Shown in pieces: positions 9,154 through 19,073 of a DNA stretch of 64,000 bases. Where the stretch lies: contig NZ_JACJRU010000006.1 of the NCBI RefSeq assembly GCF_014697425.1, positions 62,001 to 126,000 of the forward strand, read 5' to 3'. Source of the DNA: Nostoc sp. FACHB-110. GTDB taxonomy: Bacteria; Cyanobacteriota; Cyanobacteriia; Cyanobacteriales; Nostocaceae. Under the pieces are notes generated by a model. The model saw only the letters and a program-made list of their open reading frames with translations. It was not told the DNA's origin and did not search any database. Each line of letters opens with the position of its first letter. Within the stretch, counting starts at the first letter, position 1. A program made the position numbers and the translations under genes.

Positions 9154-10194
9154 ATGACGGCTACAAAAATTTCCTTGGAGACCAGCCGAGATTGGCTAAT
9201 TAGGCTAATCACGAGTGAAACGTTTATCTATGTGATCAAACGGATATTGCAAGCACTACTCACTTTATTGTTGGCATCAGCATTATCGTTTTTCATTATT
9301 AAATTGTCTCCAGGGGATTATGTAGATACTCTGCGGCAAAATCCCAAAATTTCCCCAGAAAGAATTGATGAAATTAGAAGGCAATTTGGCTTAGATAAAT
9401 CTTGGCCTGAACAATATTTTTTTTGGTTGTGGCGGATATTTACCAAAGGAGATTTCGGTACAAGTTTTGTTTATCAGCGTTCAGTTGCTTCGCTGTTGTG
9501 GGAGCGAGTACCGGCAACTTTACTACTTGCGATCGCATCTTTAATTGTGACATGGGCGATCGCTATTCCCTTGGGAATTATCGCTGCTGTTAAACAAAAT
9601 AAACTTACCGACCGCATCTTACAGATATTCAGCTACACCGCGCAAGGATTTCCCAGTTTCATTACTGTCATTGTTTTATTAATATTCGCTCAATATACCT
9701 CACCTTTGTTCCCAGTGGGTGGAATGACCAGCATTAACCATGATGATTTATCTTGGTTTGGTAAAATTATTGATATCGGCTGGCACATGATTTTACCTAC
9801 AATTGCCTTGAGTATCACTAGTTTTGCAGGTTTGCAACGCATCACTCGCGGTGAATTATTGGATGTCCTGCGTCAAGATTATATTCAAACAGCCCGTGCC
9901 AAAGGACTATCCGAAAACAGAGTCATTTACTTTCATGCTCTCCGCAATGCTATCAACCCCTTGATTACTTTGCTAGGTTTTGAATTAGCTGGTTTATTAG
10001 GTGGTGCATTCATCGCTGAATTCTTCTTTAACTGGCCTGGTTTAGGCAGATTAACCCTACAAGCCGTTACCGCCAAAGACCAATATTTAGTTATGGCTAG
10101 TCTTGTTATGAGTGCCGTATTGTTGAATATTGGCAACTTACTTGCAGATTTAATGTTAAAAGTTGCCGATCCACGTATTCGATTAGACTCTTAA
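9154..10194 (+). CDS. ABC transporter permease, DppB/OppB type
   Basis: A 346-residue inner-membrane permease of the peptide/nickel ABC importer class. The N-terminal helix (about 30-50), the periplasmic segment with SPGDYVDTLRQNP, and the later helices of a BPD_transp_1 domain are visible. The EAA-type coupling loop lies in DYIQTARAKGLSENRVIYFHALRNA (about 246-270). No ATPase, binding protein or DppC partner is nearby, so the other subunits must be encoded elsewhere, as is common in cyanobacteria. The substrate cannot be set from sequence alone. Confidence 0.92.
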   Translation: MTATKISLETSRDWLIRLITSETFIYVIKRILQALLTLLLASALSFFIIKLSPGDYVDTLRQNPKISPERIDEIRRQFGLDKSWPEQYFFWLWRIFTKGDFGTSFVYQRSVASLLWERVPATLLLAIASLIVTWAIAIPLGIIAAVKQNKLTDRILQIFSYTAQGFPSFITVIVLLIFAQYTSPLFPVGGMTSINHDDLSWFGKIIDIGWHMILPTIALSITSFAGLQRITRGELLDVLRQDYIQTARAKGLSENRVIYFHALRNAINPLITLLGFELAGLLGGAFIAEFFFNWPGLGRLTLQAVTAKDQYLVMASLVMSAVLLNIGNLLADLMLKVADPRIRLDS

Positions 10195-10271
10195 ATATTA
10201 GTTATTAGTTGATAGTCAATAGCTAGTACAACAAGGCAAAAGTAAAAATAGTGATACTGCCAAAAAATTGT

Positions 10272-10302
10272 AGCTTGGGTTACGCTTCGCGTAACCCAAG
10301 CT
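10272..10302. repeat. Perfect 14-bp-stem palindrome
   Basis: AGCTTGGGTTACGC at 10272-10285 pairs perfectly with GCGTAACCCAAGCT at 10289-10302 around a TTC loop. The GGGTTACGC core recurs in other dispersed repeats of the window (for example near 23461). There is no T-run on the + strand, so it is a dispersed repeat first and only possibly a transcription stop after the permease gene. Confidence 0.8.
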
Positions 10303-10343
10303 TTAATTCCCTATTTTAGTCCGGTCACGCCACTACTCTATTT

Positions 10344-10378
10344 CACACTTCATACTTCATACTTCATACTTCATACTT
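10344..10378 (-). repeat. Heptamer tandem repeat (CACACTT)(CATACTT)4
   Basis: Five tandem heptamers end only five bases before the ATG of the next gene at 10384. They occupy the place where the ribosome binding site would be. Confidence 0.9.
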
Positions 10379-10383
10379 CAAAT

Positions 10384-10665
10384 ATGCTTTCCGATGTTTA
10401 TTATCTATTGCGTGTAAAAGCCGATGGTCGTTATCTTACAGCCCGTCCTAACGCTGAAGATAATGGTTACTTATTAATATTTCGGGAAAACTTTGATGCT
10501 TTAAGCTATCTCAACACCCATGCAGCCGAAGTAGCCAACCGCTTTGCTATCGAATCTCTACCTGGGAGCCAACTTAGCAGCGTACTCAAACGTTGGGGTT
10601 TTATTGGAGTAGCTGTTGTCACCGACCCATTATTACCCAAAATCGAATTTTTACAACACAAATAA
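10384..10665 (+). CDS. Conserved hypothetical protein, 93 residues
   Basis: A small soluble protein of unknown function. It begins MLSDVYYLLRVKADGRYLTA and has a mix of strands and helices, with no signal peptide, membrane span or metal-binding motif. Codon use fits the neighbours and there is a single intact frame. The start codon lies immediately after a heptamer repeat array, with no Shine-Dalgarno sequence. It is followed, tail to tail, by lspA. I do not recognise a domain; it is probably a cyanobacterial orphan family. Confidence 0.65.
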   Translation: MLSDVYYLLRVKADGRYLTARPNAEDNGYLLIFRENFDALSYLNTHAAEVANRFAIESLPGSQLSSVLKRWGFIGVAVVTDPLLPKIEFLQHK

Positions 10666-10697
10666 ATCTAAACAAAATTCCCTATTTTGCATCTACT

Positions 10698-11171
10698 TTA
10701 CCTTCTCCGGTTAGTAGTTGGAGTTTTCTGAAAAGAAGCAAGTAACAAACAAACAATACCAATACTAATAAATGAATCCGCTACATTAAAAACAGCAAAA
10801 TTAATCAAGCGAAAATCTAAAAAATCGACGACAGAACCTGAAATAAAACGGTCAATTCCGTTACCCATCGCCCCACCTAAAATTAATCCATATCCCAACT
10901 GATCTAAACGATTTAATACTGGCCCAAACAAAGCCAAAGCTATTAATACTAAACTAACTCCTAAAGATAACCAGCGTAGCCACTCCACTTTCCCACTGAA
11001 CAAACTAAAAGCTGCACCCGTATTAGTCACATAAGTAAAGTGAAATACCCCTGGGATGAGTGCTAATGTCTCTCCTAATTTAAAGCTTTGTACTACCCAG
11101 TATTTTGTCAGTTGGTCTAAAAAAACAACAGTAAAAGCAGCTATCCAGTAAAGGTGATTTTTTAAAGTCAT
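10698..11171 (-). CDS. lspA: Lipoprotein signal peptidase (SPase II)
   Basis: Membrane aspartyl protease that removes signal peptides from diacylglyceryl-modified prolipoproteins. The ATG at 11171 gives 157 residues; an upstream TTG at 11186 lies next to repeat DNA and is unlikely. Four membrane helices are evident. The catalytic aspartates sit in GNGIDRF and FNVADSFI, the two diagnostic SPase II motifs. Client lipoproteins in the window include PstS and the sugar dehydrogenase-like protein. bioY lies upstream on the same strand, separated by a GTCAAAA repeat array. Confidence 0.96.
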   Translation of the reverse strand: MTLKNHLYWIAAFTVVFLDQLTKYWVVQSFKLGETLALIPGVFHFTYVTNTGAAFSLFSGKVEWLRWLSLGVSLVLIALALFGPVLNRLDQLGYGLILGGAMGNGIDRFISGSVVDFLDFRLINFAVFNVADSFISIGIVCLLLASFQKTPTTNRRR

Positions 11172-11181
11172 GGTTAAGTTC

Positions 11182-11226
11182 GTCAAAAGTCAAAGTCAAA
11201 GTCAAAAGTCAAAAGTCAAAAGTCAT
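11182..11226. repeat. GTCAAAA-type tandem repeat
   Basis: Variable GTCAAAA/GTCAAA units run from 11182 to 11226 between bioY and lspA, immediately upstream of the lspA start. The same family in reverse (CTTTTGA) occurs at 54718-54740 and near 29850. Confidence 0.85.
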
Positions 11227-11262
11227 TCTATTGACTATGGACTATTGACAAAGGACTATTAA

Positions 11263-11850
11263 CTAATAAAACATTAAATGCCGCAATAAATATGCTATTA
11301 CGGTAACGGCACAGATGACAGCTAATTGTCCTGGAAGGGGAAACCAGGAATATTTGAAGATTGCTTGCGTTAAAGACAGGTTTTCTGTGCCTTGCCACTG
11401 AAAAAAGTAACTCATAAACAAATAAGTAATACCGCACAAATGGACAGTTAACAAGCCACACATACAGCTAAATGCTAGTGATTCTAGTTTTGGCCTAGCT
11501 TGAAACGCTATAAAGCCACATACCCATGCTCCCGGAATAAAACCCAACAAGTAGCCAAACTGTGATAACTTGACATAACCAAGACCGCCACCTTCAGAAA
11601 AAACCGGAAGTAAAGTTAATCCCATGACTAGATAGGCAATTTGTGAGAGCGCGCCAGCATTTTGGCCTCCCAGACAACCAACAAGTAGTACCGCACCAAT
11701 TTGACAGGTGACACCTAAAGGAAAAGTTTGAATTCCGTGCTGACTCCAACTCCAAGGCAAGGTGATACCATAGGCTTCGAGGAAGGTTCCACCCATTGTC
11801 AGGAGTAAGCCAATCATAGACCATAATAATTGATTGGAAGCGGCAAACAT
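11263..11850 (-). CDS. bioY: Biotin transporter BioY
   Basis: A 195-residue membrane protein, the substrate-binding S component of the ECF-type biotin importer. About six hydrophobic segments are visible, with the BioY signature GGQNAGALSQIAYLVMGL around residues 59-76 and a GFIPGAWVCG motif further on. No ECF ATPase or T component is in the window. BioY can work with shared ECF modules encoded elsewhere. It lies upstream of lspA in the same direction with about 90 bases of repeat-rich spacer. No biotin riboswitch or BirA operator was seen upstream. Confidence 0.93.
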   Translation of the reverse strand: MFAASNQLLWSMIGLLLTMGGTFLEAYGITLPWSWSQHGIQTFPLGVTCQIGAVLLVGCLGGQNAGALSQIAYLVMGLTLLPVFSEGGGLGYVKLSQFGYLLGFIPGAWVCGFIAFQARPKLESLAFSCMCGLLTVHLCGITYLFMSYFFQWQGTENLSLTQAIFKYSWFPLPGQLAVICAVTVIAYLLRHLMFY

Positions 11851-12513
11851 CTATAAGGCAAAAGCAAAAAGCAATAGCAACCAGTATAGGCATTAATTAG
11901 AAAAATAGAATTTTTTGCTTTTAAGGTAGGTGATTATGAATTTTAGATATGAAAAAATTTTCTAATTCTTTCTTAATTGCCACTGTTAATGATGAAAATT
12001 TACGGAAAATAATGTAAAAATATTTACATTTTTATCTCAAGTATATGCTTTTGTGGTTGATTTTGGATAAAAATTTATGAAAGATTTTGGCGACAAATTA
12101 TTTTAGCGATCGCACTCCATTTCATCCAGTTAATCAGATATTAAATTTAAAGTCTTCGCTTTTTCTTTTAACTAATGTTTGCCTAACTTTAATCAACTAG
12201 TATTAATATTTTCTAAAGTTAATTTTCTATTTTGCCCACACATAGCAACAACTGAGGTTCTATTTCCCTAAATTAATTTACTTGAAGTTGCCTCTGTTCT
12301 TCAAAGATATCATTTAAGTATCACATCTGAATTTGTCATTGCTTTACAAAATTTTTCCCGGGTTTATCCATAAAAATACTGTGCTAATTCACCTTTTTTA
12401 GATAGATTACGTTAGCTGAGACTCATTTAGAACTTCAAACATAGATTTTAAGTATAAATTGTATCATTTAAAGAAACTTAAAGAATATAAAATTTATCTA
12501 AAAAAGAGTTCTT
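11851..12513. other. AT-rich intergenic region between bioY and pstS
   Basis: About 660 AT-rich bases between divergent genes, with one HIP1 palindrome near 12106. No open frame of note or RNA gene was recognised. The right end leads into the Pho box. Confidence 0.5.
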
Positions 12514-12543
12514 TTTAGCTTTCTCTTAACCTTTTCTTTACCT
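12514..12543 (+). promoter_or_regulatory. Pho box upstream of pstS (three direct repeats)
   Basis: TTTAGCTT (12514-12521), CTTAACCT (12525-12532) and CTTTACCT (12536-12543) are spaced by three bases each. They match the cyanobacterial Pho-box consensus PyTTAAPyPy(T/A) in 11-base periodicity. This is the binding pattern of the phosphate-starvation regulator PhoB/SphR and predicts induction of pstSCAB when phosphate is scarce. Confidence 0.8.
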
Positions 12544-12609
12544 GCGGATCTATCCTTTAGGAGTATGTTAGAGGCGCACGATAGGAAACTTAACCAAAAA
12601 TTGATACCA

Positions 12610-13791
12610 ATGCTTTCACATCTACACGCAATAAAAAATAACCGTTTTGCAGCTTCAACAGCAGTATTATTACTGACGTTGAGTCTGAGCGCTTGTGGTG
12701 GACAGCAAGGCTCAGACAATACAGCTAGCAAAGACGCACCTGCTGGTACAGCTAAAGATGCTACAGCCTCCAGCACCGCAAAACTAGATTTGGGTGGTAA
12801 CGTTGCCTTAACCGGTGCAGGAGCTTCTTTTCCGGCTCCTTTATATGCAAGTTGGTTTAAAGACTTAAACACAAAATATCCCAACTTACAAGTCAACTAC
12901 CAATCAGTTGGTAGTGGTGCTGGAGTTGAGCAATTCATTAAAGGTACTGTAGACTTTGGTGCTAGTGATGTGGCAATGAAAGATGAAGAAATTCAAAAAG
13001 TGCCACAAGATAAAGGCGTAATTTTATTGCCAATGACAGCTGGTAGCATTGTTTTAAGCTATAACTTACCCGATGTTGCAGAACTGAAACTACCACGAGC
13101 AGTTTACACGGATATCTTGTTAGGCAAAATCAAAAATTGGAACGATGCCAAAATTAAAGCGGCTAACCCAGACGCTAAGTTACCCGACCAAGCAATTACG
13201 GTAGTACATCGTTCTGATGGTAGTGGTACTACAGGCGTATTTACAAAACATCTGAGTGCTATCAGCCCAGAGTGGAAAAGCAAAGTTGGCGACGGTAAAA
13301 CCGTGAACTGGCCAGTGGGAGTTGGGGCGAAAGGTAATGAAGGTGTCACTGCCCAAATCCAACAAACTCAAGGCTCCATCGGCTATGTTGAATATGGCTA
13401 CGCTAAACAAAATAATCTCAAATTTGCTGCTTTAGAAAACAAGGGTGGTAAATTTGTTGTACCAACTGATGAATCAGCTGCTAAAACTCTAGAAGCAGTA
13501 ACTTTACCCGCAAATCTGCGTGCTTTTATTACTGACCCTGAAGGTGCAGACTCCTACCCCATTGTTACCTACACATGGATTTTAGCTTACAAAAAATATG
13601 CTGATCCGGCCAAAGCCAAAGCAGTAGAAGCATTAATTGAGTACGGTTTGACAGAAGGTCAAAAAGTTGCTCCTGAGTTAGGTTATGTACCACTACCTCA
13701 AGCTGTGATTCAAAAAGTAGCGACTGCTGCTGATCAAATCAGCCCAGACTACAAAATAGCAGTTGGTGGCAGTACCAGTGCTAGCAAGTAG
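12610..13791 (+). CDS. pstS: Phosphate ABC transporter substrate-binding lipoprotein
   Basis: Binds phosphate outside the membrane and delivers it to PstCA. The ATG at 12610 gives a lipoprotein signal (hydrophobic LLLTLSLSAC, lipobox L-S-A-C). An ATG at 12565 would add 15 polar residues and lies only 21 bases after the Pho box, so it would be nearly leaderless and is less likely, although AGGAG stands just before it. The mature protein has the PstS hallmarks GAGASFPAPLY, GSGAGVEQF, DFGASDVAM and HRSDGSGTTGVF, which together form the phosphate pocket. It is the first gene of pstSCAB. Confidence 0.96.
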   Translation: MLSHLHAIKNNRFAASTAVLLLTLSLSACGGQQGSDNTASKDAPAGTAKDATASSTAKLDLGGNVALTGAGASFPAPLYASWFKDLNTKYPNLQVNYQSVGSGAGVEQFIKGTVDFGASDVAMKDEEIQKVPQDKGVILLPMTAGSIVLSYNLPDVAELKLPRAVYTDILLGKIKNWNDAKIKAANPDAKLPDQAITVVHRSDGSGTTGVFTKHLSAISPEWKSKVGDGKTVNWPVGVGAKGNEGVTAQIQQTQGSIGYVEYGYAKQNNLKFAALENKGGKFVVPTDESAAKTLEAVTLPANLRAFITDPEGADSYPIVTYTWILAYKKYADPAKAKAVEALIEYGLTEGQKVAPELGYVPLPQAVIQKVATAADQISPDYKIAVGGSTSASK

Positions 13792-13987
13792 CATTCAAAA
13801 AATAGTGAATATTTAACAGACTCAAATGAGGCATCTACAGTCAAAATTATCTGGTTAATAAGATAGGAGCAAAGCAGTTAACTTTTGACTAGCTGATGTC
13901 TCAATTCTTAAAAGTCGAGATTAATAATTTCACTATTTTTCACTGTTCAGATATTTTTCTCTAATCGAACCATTAAAGTCAGTATAC

Positions 13988-14938
13988 ATGGCTACAAATT
14001 CTCAGAATTTGACATCGGCAATTAAAAATCGCTCGGAACTCGGCAGAACGGTAGATCGAGGCTTTATTTGGTTGACTCGAATTTTTGCCTTAGCTGTTGC
14101 CGGGACTTTATTATGGATTGCTTTACAAGTTACCATTGGTGCTTGGCCAGCCATTCAAGAATTTGGGATCAGCTTTTTAGGCAAGAGTACCTGGAACCCA
14201 GTTAACAGTGATTATGGGGTACTACCTCAAGTTTATGGAACTTTAGTTAGTTCCTTAATTGGACTTTTGCTAGCTGTGCCGATTGGTGTTGGTACAGCTG
14301 TTCTATTAAGTGAAAATTTCCTCCCAGCCAAAGTCAGACTAGTATTGGTGTTCTTGGTAGAACTGCTAGCAGCTATTCCTAGCGTTGTGTATGGGGTGTG
14401 GGGCATCTTTGTCTTGATTCCGATTTTGAACAACGTGGGTAAATGGTTGAATCAATCGTTGGGTTGGATACCCTTTTTTAGCACTGAGCCTACAGGCCCA
14501 GGAATGTTACCGGCGGGAATTATTTTGGCAATTATGACTTTGCCAATTATCACAGCCATATCCCGTGATGCTTTAATTTCTGTACCATCAACTTTACGCC
14601 AAGCATCTGTAGGTTTAGGTGCAACTCGTTGGGAAACGATTTTTAAAGTACTTATACCAGCTGCCTTTTCGGGAATTGTCAGTGCTGTGATGTTAGCACT
14701 AGGCCGAGCAATGGGAGAAACTATGGCAGTTACCATGTTGATTGGTAACTCTAACAATATTAGTCTTTCGCTATTAGCTCCAGCCAATACCATTTCTTCT
14801 CTATTAGCAAATCAATTTGCAGAAGCTAGTGGTCTACAAGTTGCAGCGTTAATGTACGCTGCTTTAGTTTTGTTTGTATTAACACTGATAGTCAATATTT
14901 TGGCAGAGTTTGTGGTTCTGAGAGTGAAGCGACTGTAG
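13988..14938 (+). CDS. pstC: Phosphate ABC transporter permease PstC
   Basis: A 316-residue inner-membrane subunit of the phosphate importer with six predicted membrane helices. The EAA-like coupling loop is visible as STLRQASVGLGATRWETIFKVLIP around residues 203-226, and LGRAMGETMAVTM is the family's conserved late helix. The gene follows pstS after 196 bases and precedes pstA by 19 bases, and so forms the membrane channel together with PstA. No separate promoter signal is evident before it, so it probably depends on the Pho-box promoter. Confidence 0.96.
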   Translation: MATNSQNLTSAIKNRSELGRTVDRGFIWLTRIFALAVAGTLLWIALQVTIGAWPAIQEFGISFLGKSTWNPVNSDYGVLPQVYGTLVSSLIGLLLAVPIGVGTAVLLSENFLPAKVRLVLVFLVELLAAIPSVVYGVWGIFVLIPILNNVGKWLNQSLGWIPFFSTEPTGPGMLPAGIILAIMTLPIITAISRDALISVPSTLRQASVGLGATRWETIFKVLIPAAFSGIVSAVMLALGRAMGETMAVTMLIGNSNNISLSLLAPANTISSLLANQFAEASGLQVAALMYAALVLFVLTLIVNILAEFVVLRVKRL

Positions 14939-14957
14939 CTTATTTGTGGATTAAATT

Positions 14958-15839
14958 ATGACTTCTCATTATCCTGAAAGGAGTTTAACTCGTGTCTCGA
15001 TGTCTCCCCGGACATTGTTTAATACCTCAATGACTGTGGTAGCATTTCTCTGTGGGGCGTTGGCACTTTTGCCGTTGCTGGCTGTTCTTTCTTACGTTTT
15101 GATTCAAGGTTTCAGCAGTCTGAATCTGAGCGTGTTCACTGAATTACCACCTGCACCATTAAGAAAAGGTGGTGGTTTTGGAAATGCCATTTTAGGAACT
15201 TTGCTGATGGTTGGGATTGCGGCTTTAATTAGTATTCCATTTGGGGTAATTGCCGCAATTTATCTGACAGAATTTAGTTCTGGTAAAATAGCTAGATGGG
15301 TAAGGTTTGCGACTAATGTCCTGAGCGGTGTGCCTTCAATTATTGCAGGTGTATTTGCTTATGGCATTGTAGTCTTGACATTAGTTAGGCTGAACTTAGG
15401 TTCCTATTCAGCTATTGGCGGAGGATTTGCTTTGGCAATTTTGATGTTGCCAATTATTGTGAGAACAACAGACGAAGCTTTACAACTAGTGTCGCAAGAT
15501 TTACGACAAGCATCTGTAGGTTTAGGTGCAACTAACTTACAAACAGTTACACAAGTTGTGCTACCAGCGGCCTTACCAGCCATTGTAACTGGTTCAACCT
15601 TAGCGATCGCCAGAGCCGCAGGAGAAACAGCACCACTCTTGTTTACAGCTTTATTTTCGACTTTCTGGCCGAATAGTTTATTTCAACCCACAGCATCTTT
15701 GGCTGTTTTAGTCTATAACTTTGCGATTTCTCCATTTAAAAATTGGCAGTCACTAGCTTGGGCAGCATCTTTAATTTTGGTGTTAATGGTTTTGATTACC
15801 AGTATTATTGCCCGTTGGGCAACTCGCCAAAAAGCCTAA
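14958..15839 (+). CDS. pstA: Phosphate ABC transporter permease PstA
   Basis: A 293-residue second permease half of the phosphate importer. Six hydrophobic segments are visible, with an EAA-type loop DLRQASVGLGATNLQTVTQV around residue 190 that is closely similar to the PstC loop. The late helix begins AIARAAGETAPL. It starts 19 bases after pstC; internal ATGs at 15000 and 15030 could also serve. It ends about 150 bases before pstB, with a degenerate AAGTATG repeat just after the stop. Confidence 0.95.
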   Translation: MTSHYPERSLTRVSMSPRTLFNTSMTVVAFLCGALALLPLLAVLSYVLIQGFSSLNLSVFTELPPAPLRKGGGFGNAILGTLLMVGIAALISIPFGVIAAIYLTEFSSGKIARWVRFATNVLSGVPSIIAGVFAYGIVVLTLVRLNLGSYSAIGGGFALAILMLPIIVRTTDEALQLVSQDLRQASVGLGATNLQTVTQVVLPAALPAIVTGSTLAIARAAGETAPLLFTALFSTFWPNSLFQPTASLAVLVYNFAISPFKNWQSLAWAASLILVLMVLITSIIARWATRQKA

Positions 15840-15991
15840 TAGAAATGCTGAAGTATGAAGTCTGAATTATGAAATGAAGCAAGTCATCTACGACAGGACT
15901 TTATTTCTGTTAAAAATCTTACTTAGTCAATTCACGACGCACGTCATAGCACAGTTGCATTGCCATCCCTAACACTTAAATTAGAGCATTT

Positions 15992-16798
15992 ATGGCTACT
16001 AACATTAGCACAGCGAACATTACCGACACCGTATTACGTACAGAAAATCTGAACATCTATTACGGTAAATTTTTAGCATTGCAGAATATTTGGTTAGATA
16101 TCCCAAAAAATAAAGTTACAGCTTTTATCGGGCCTTCTGGTTGCGGTAAAAGTACATTGCTTCGGTGCTATAACCGCCTCAATGATTTAATTGAGTCTTT
16201 TAGAGCCGAAGGTAAAGTTTTTTATTACGGTAAGAATTTATACGCAACTGATATTGACCCTGTAGAAGTGCGTCGCCGCATTGGGATGGTGTTTCAAAGA
16301 CCAAACCCATTTCCAAAATCAATTTATGAAAATATTGCTTTTGGTGCGAGAATCAATGGCTATAAAGGCAATATGGATGAACTAGTCGAACGGAGTTTGC
16401 GTCAAGCTGCTTTGTGGGATGAAGTGAAAGATAAATTAAAACAAAGCGGTTTATCTTTGTCTGGTGGACAACAACAAAGATTATGTATTGCTAGAGCCAT
16501 AGCAGTTCAACCAGAGATTATCCTCATGGATGAACCTTGCTCGGCACTAGATCCTATCTCTACCTTGCGAGTAGAAGAACTAATTCACGAGCTAAAAGAG
16601 CAATATACAATTGTTATCGTTACCCACAATATGCAGCAAGCTGCACGGGTATCTGACAAAACAGCCTTTTTCAATGTGCGTCCGACAGAATCAGGTGGCA
16701 GAATTGGCTATTTAGTCGAATATGATGCCACAGAAGTCATCTTTAACAGCCCTAAACAAGAAGATACCCGCGATTACGTCAGTGGCAGATTTGGTTAA
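15992..16798 (+). CDS. pstB: Phosphate ABC transporter ATP-binding protein
   Basis: ATPase subunit (268 residues) that powers PstSCA. Walker A is GPSGCGKST (47-55), the ABC signature LSGGQQQR is near residue 155, Walker B is IILMDEP, and the switch histidine lies in [13 protein letters not shown]-type sequence. PstB-specific features include the RVGMVFQ-like stretch ([24 protein letters not shown]). It is the last gene of the operon. phoU, often found next to pstB, is absent here. Two hairpins follow the stop. Confidence 0.97.
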   Translation: MATNISTANITDTVLRTENLNIYYGKFLALQNIWLDIPKNKVTAFIGPSGCGKSTLLRCYNRLNDLIESFRAEGKVFYYGKNLYATDIDPVEVRRRIGMVFQRPNPFPKSIYENIAFGARINGYKGNMDELVERSLRQAALWDEVKDKLKQSGLSLSGGQQQRLCIARAIAVQPEIILMDEPCSALDPISTLRVEELIHELKEQYTIVIVTHNMQQAARVSDKTAFFNVRPTESGGRIGYLVEYDATEVIFNSPKQEDTRDYVSGRFG

Positions 16799-16831
16799 AG
16801 ATTATCTTCGTTGTTGAAGTCTCAAAAACTA

Positions 16832-16877
16832 GGGGTGCAAAAGCTTGATGGCTCTGATTGTTTCATTTTGCATCCCC
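16832..16877 (+). terminator. Stem-loop after pstB
   Basis: GGGGTGCAAAA (16832-16842) pairs with TTTTGCATCCCC (16866-16877). No T-run follows, so it may stabilise the mRNA 3' end rather than terminate by itself. Confidence 0.45.
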
Positions 16878-16973
16878 AACAAAATATTTGTAAATCATAC
16901 TTAGGTATGAGCTATATTAATAAATCTTGCCTTCTCACATCCATAGCAGAGCTAAATAATTTTTGAACCATTA

Positions 16974-17002
16974 GATCCCCACTTTGCAGAAAGTTGGGGG
17001 TC
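16974..17002. terminator. Hairpin in the pstB/APC convergent gap
   Basis: GATCCCCACTTT pairs with AAAGTTGGGGGTC around a four-base loop, followed on the + strand by a weak T-rich tract. The arm sequence resembles the dispersed hairpin at 39028-39058. It is a likely terminator for pstSCAB. Confidence 0.6.
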
Positions 17003-17072
17003 TTAGTTTTGGGAATTTTCGCGTCAGTATAGTTAAGTTTAATTGTGAGTTAGAATACAATTTTTGCTATTC

Positions 17073-19025
17073 TTACCCACCAACGTGAATTCCTGGCCTT
17101 CTTGCGGGATTTTTTTCGGCGCGGCGCAGTACTTCACGGGTAACTACAGCAATATCACCTTCACCAAATAGAATAAATCGCAACAAATATTGGATGGGAT
17201 TTCCTTCTACCCAACCGAAGTATGCATGAGGAATTTTACCTGTTTGATCGCGAATGTACAAGAGTAAGGCTGCGATCGCATTTGGTACGGCTGCACCTTC
17301 CGCCCGGAGAACGCGGTAATTACCAACTTGTTCGCCTTTAACTTTAATCACGTTGGCAAACTCTGAAGCATCCGATATTGTAATTTCTAAAAAGAGAATC
17401 GGATCTGTAGGGGGAATATGGTTATCTTCGCGCACCTCTTTCTCTTTTAAAAAATACTCTTGTTCATCGCCTTCATTCCGACGATTGGCGATTAATCGAA
17501 TTGCGCCTTGGCTTTCTTCAACAATAAAATCATGGGCGTAATCATCAACTTCAATTTGTTCAACCCGCAATTCTGTAGAACGCCAAACTCGTGATACCAG
17601 GGAAGTTAAAATGATTGCACTGATAAAGAAAGCGGCAATTCTAATCCCTTCAGGTCGTTCAATAATATTAACAACAGTCGTATATATAAATACTAAGGTA
17701 ATAATTGCAAAGATCAATTTGCCCTTAGAGGCATTTTGCCGATAAGCAGCTAGGGTAACAGCAAAGGCAGCAGAACTAATTAACACCAATACACCAGTAG
17801 CGTAAGCTCCTCCTTGGGCTTCGACATTGGCGCGGAAAATTATGGTCACGACAAAGGCGATCGCTGTATACACCAATACTAATGGTCTGGTTAATAATGC
17901 CCAACTCGGAGCCATACCATAGCGTGGTAAGTAGCGAGGCACAATATTTAATAGTCCAGCCATTGCTGATGCGCCCGCAAACCACAAAATAGAAATCGTG
18001 CTTAAATCATAAATTGTCCCGAAGCCATCACCTAAGTAAAGGTGGGCTAGATAAGCTAGGGCGCGTCCGTTGGCTTTACCGCCTGTGGCAAATTCTGAGG
18101 CGGGAATCAGGAGAGTTGTCACAAAACTACTGGTGAGCAAAAAGAAGCTCATAATGACAGCCGCAGCTGTCAGCAGCTTGCGGGTATTGCGAATTCTGCC
18201 TCTAGGCAGATTGGATGTATCGTTGCTGTCTCCTTTGACAAGGGGCATCACGGTTACACCCGTTTCAAAACCTGATAAGCCCAAAGCTAGTCGCGGAAAC
18301 AACAGAATCGCTATGCCAATGATCATCAAAACGTTGGAATTACCTGCAAACAGGGCTGTTTGCCAGTTGGCGATTGTGTCTGGATGAATCGCAACTTGAT
18401 ATAAACCAACACCAATTACAATAAAGTTTAAGAATAGATACACTCCTACCAAAAAGACTGCAATACCAATTGCTTCTTTAAAACCTCTCAGAAAAACCGC
18501 ACCGAGTAATGCGATTAAAATCAAAGTAATAGCAATGCCTTGATCGTGAAGCAGACTTGGGGTCAGGGGATTTTCGATAATATGGGCTGTAGCATCAGCA
18601 GCCGAGAGTGTAATTGTAATAATGAAGTCGGTTGCCACAAAACCAAGTAAGCACAAAACCAATAATTTTCCTTGCCACCAAGACAGTAAATGCTCCAGCA
18701 TGGCGATAGAACCTTCACCATGTGGACTTTTACCTGCAATGCGCCGATAAATTGGTAATGCACCAAACAGGGTTAGTAAAACCAAAATTAATGTTGCTAT
18801 CGGCGAAAGCGCACCTGCGGCGAGTGCCGCAATACCTGGCTGATAACCGAGGGTAGAAAAATAATCTACACCCGTGAGACACATAACTTGCCACCACGAA
18901 TGCTGGCGGTGTGTCTCTTCCTTACGATATGGGCCTTCCTTCTCTCTGCGGTTTTTGTTTTCTGCCAACAACCAGTGGATAACTTTTTTGCGGAGACGTT
19001 TTGTGGAAAAAGTTGATTTAGCCAT
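17073..19025 (-). CDS. APC-superfamily permease with cytoplasmic C-terminal domain
   Basis: A large transporter of about 650 residues, taking the ATG at 19025 (an earlier start at 19073 adds 16 residues). After a basic N-terminus, about 12 hydrophobic helices follow. The first contains [24 protein letters not shown], the helix-1 unwound motif style of the APC superfamily. The last 150 residues are a hydrophilic domain. This layout resembles amino-acid permeases and also the KimA/KUP-like potassium transporters, so the substrate is uncertain. It is convergent with pstSCAB and has its own promoter in the 400-base upstream gap. Confidence 0.88.
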   Translation of the reverse strand: MAKSTFSTKRLRKKVIHWLLAENKNRREKEGPYRKEETHRQHSWWQVMCLTGVDYFSTLGYQPGIAALAAGALSPIATLILVLLTLFGALPIYRRIAGKSPHGEGSIAMLEHLLSWWQGKLLVLCLLGFVATDFIITITLSAADATAHIIENPLTPSLLHDQGIAITLILIALLGAVFLRGFKEAIGIAVFLVGVYLFLNFIVIGVGLYQVAIHPDTIANWQTALFAGNSNVLMIIGIAILLFPRLALGLSGFETGVTVMPLVKGDSNDTSNLPRGRIRNTRKLLTAAAVIMSFFLLTSSFVTTLLIPASEFATGGKANGRALAYLAHLYLGDGFGTIYDLSTISILWFAGASAMAGLLNIVPRYLPRYGMAPSWALLTRPLVLVYTAIAFVVTIIFRANVEAQGGAYATGVLVLISSAAFAVTLAAYRQNASKGKLIFAIITLVFIYTTVVNIIERPEGIRIAAFFISAIILTSLVSRVWRSTELRVEQIEVDDYAHDFIVEESQGAIRLIANRRNEGDEQEYFLKEKEVREDNHIPPTDPILFLEITISDASEFANVIKVKGEQVGNYRVLRAEGAAVPNAIAALLLYIRDQTGKIPHAYFGWVEGNPIQYLLRFILFGEGDIAVVTREVLRRAEKNPARRPGIHVGG

Positions 19026-19073
19026 TAAATGCAATTTTGTAGTAACAATCGACTGTGTAACCTGAGAGAACAC

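Noticed and set aside
16799-17072. Hidden phoU gene after pstB
   Set aside because: The 274-base gap contains only hairpins and no open frame.
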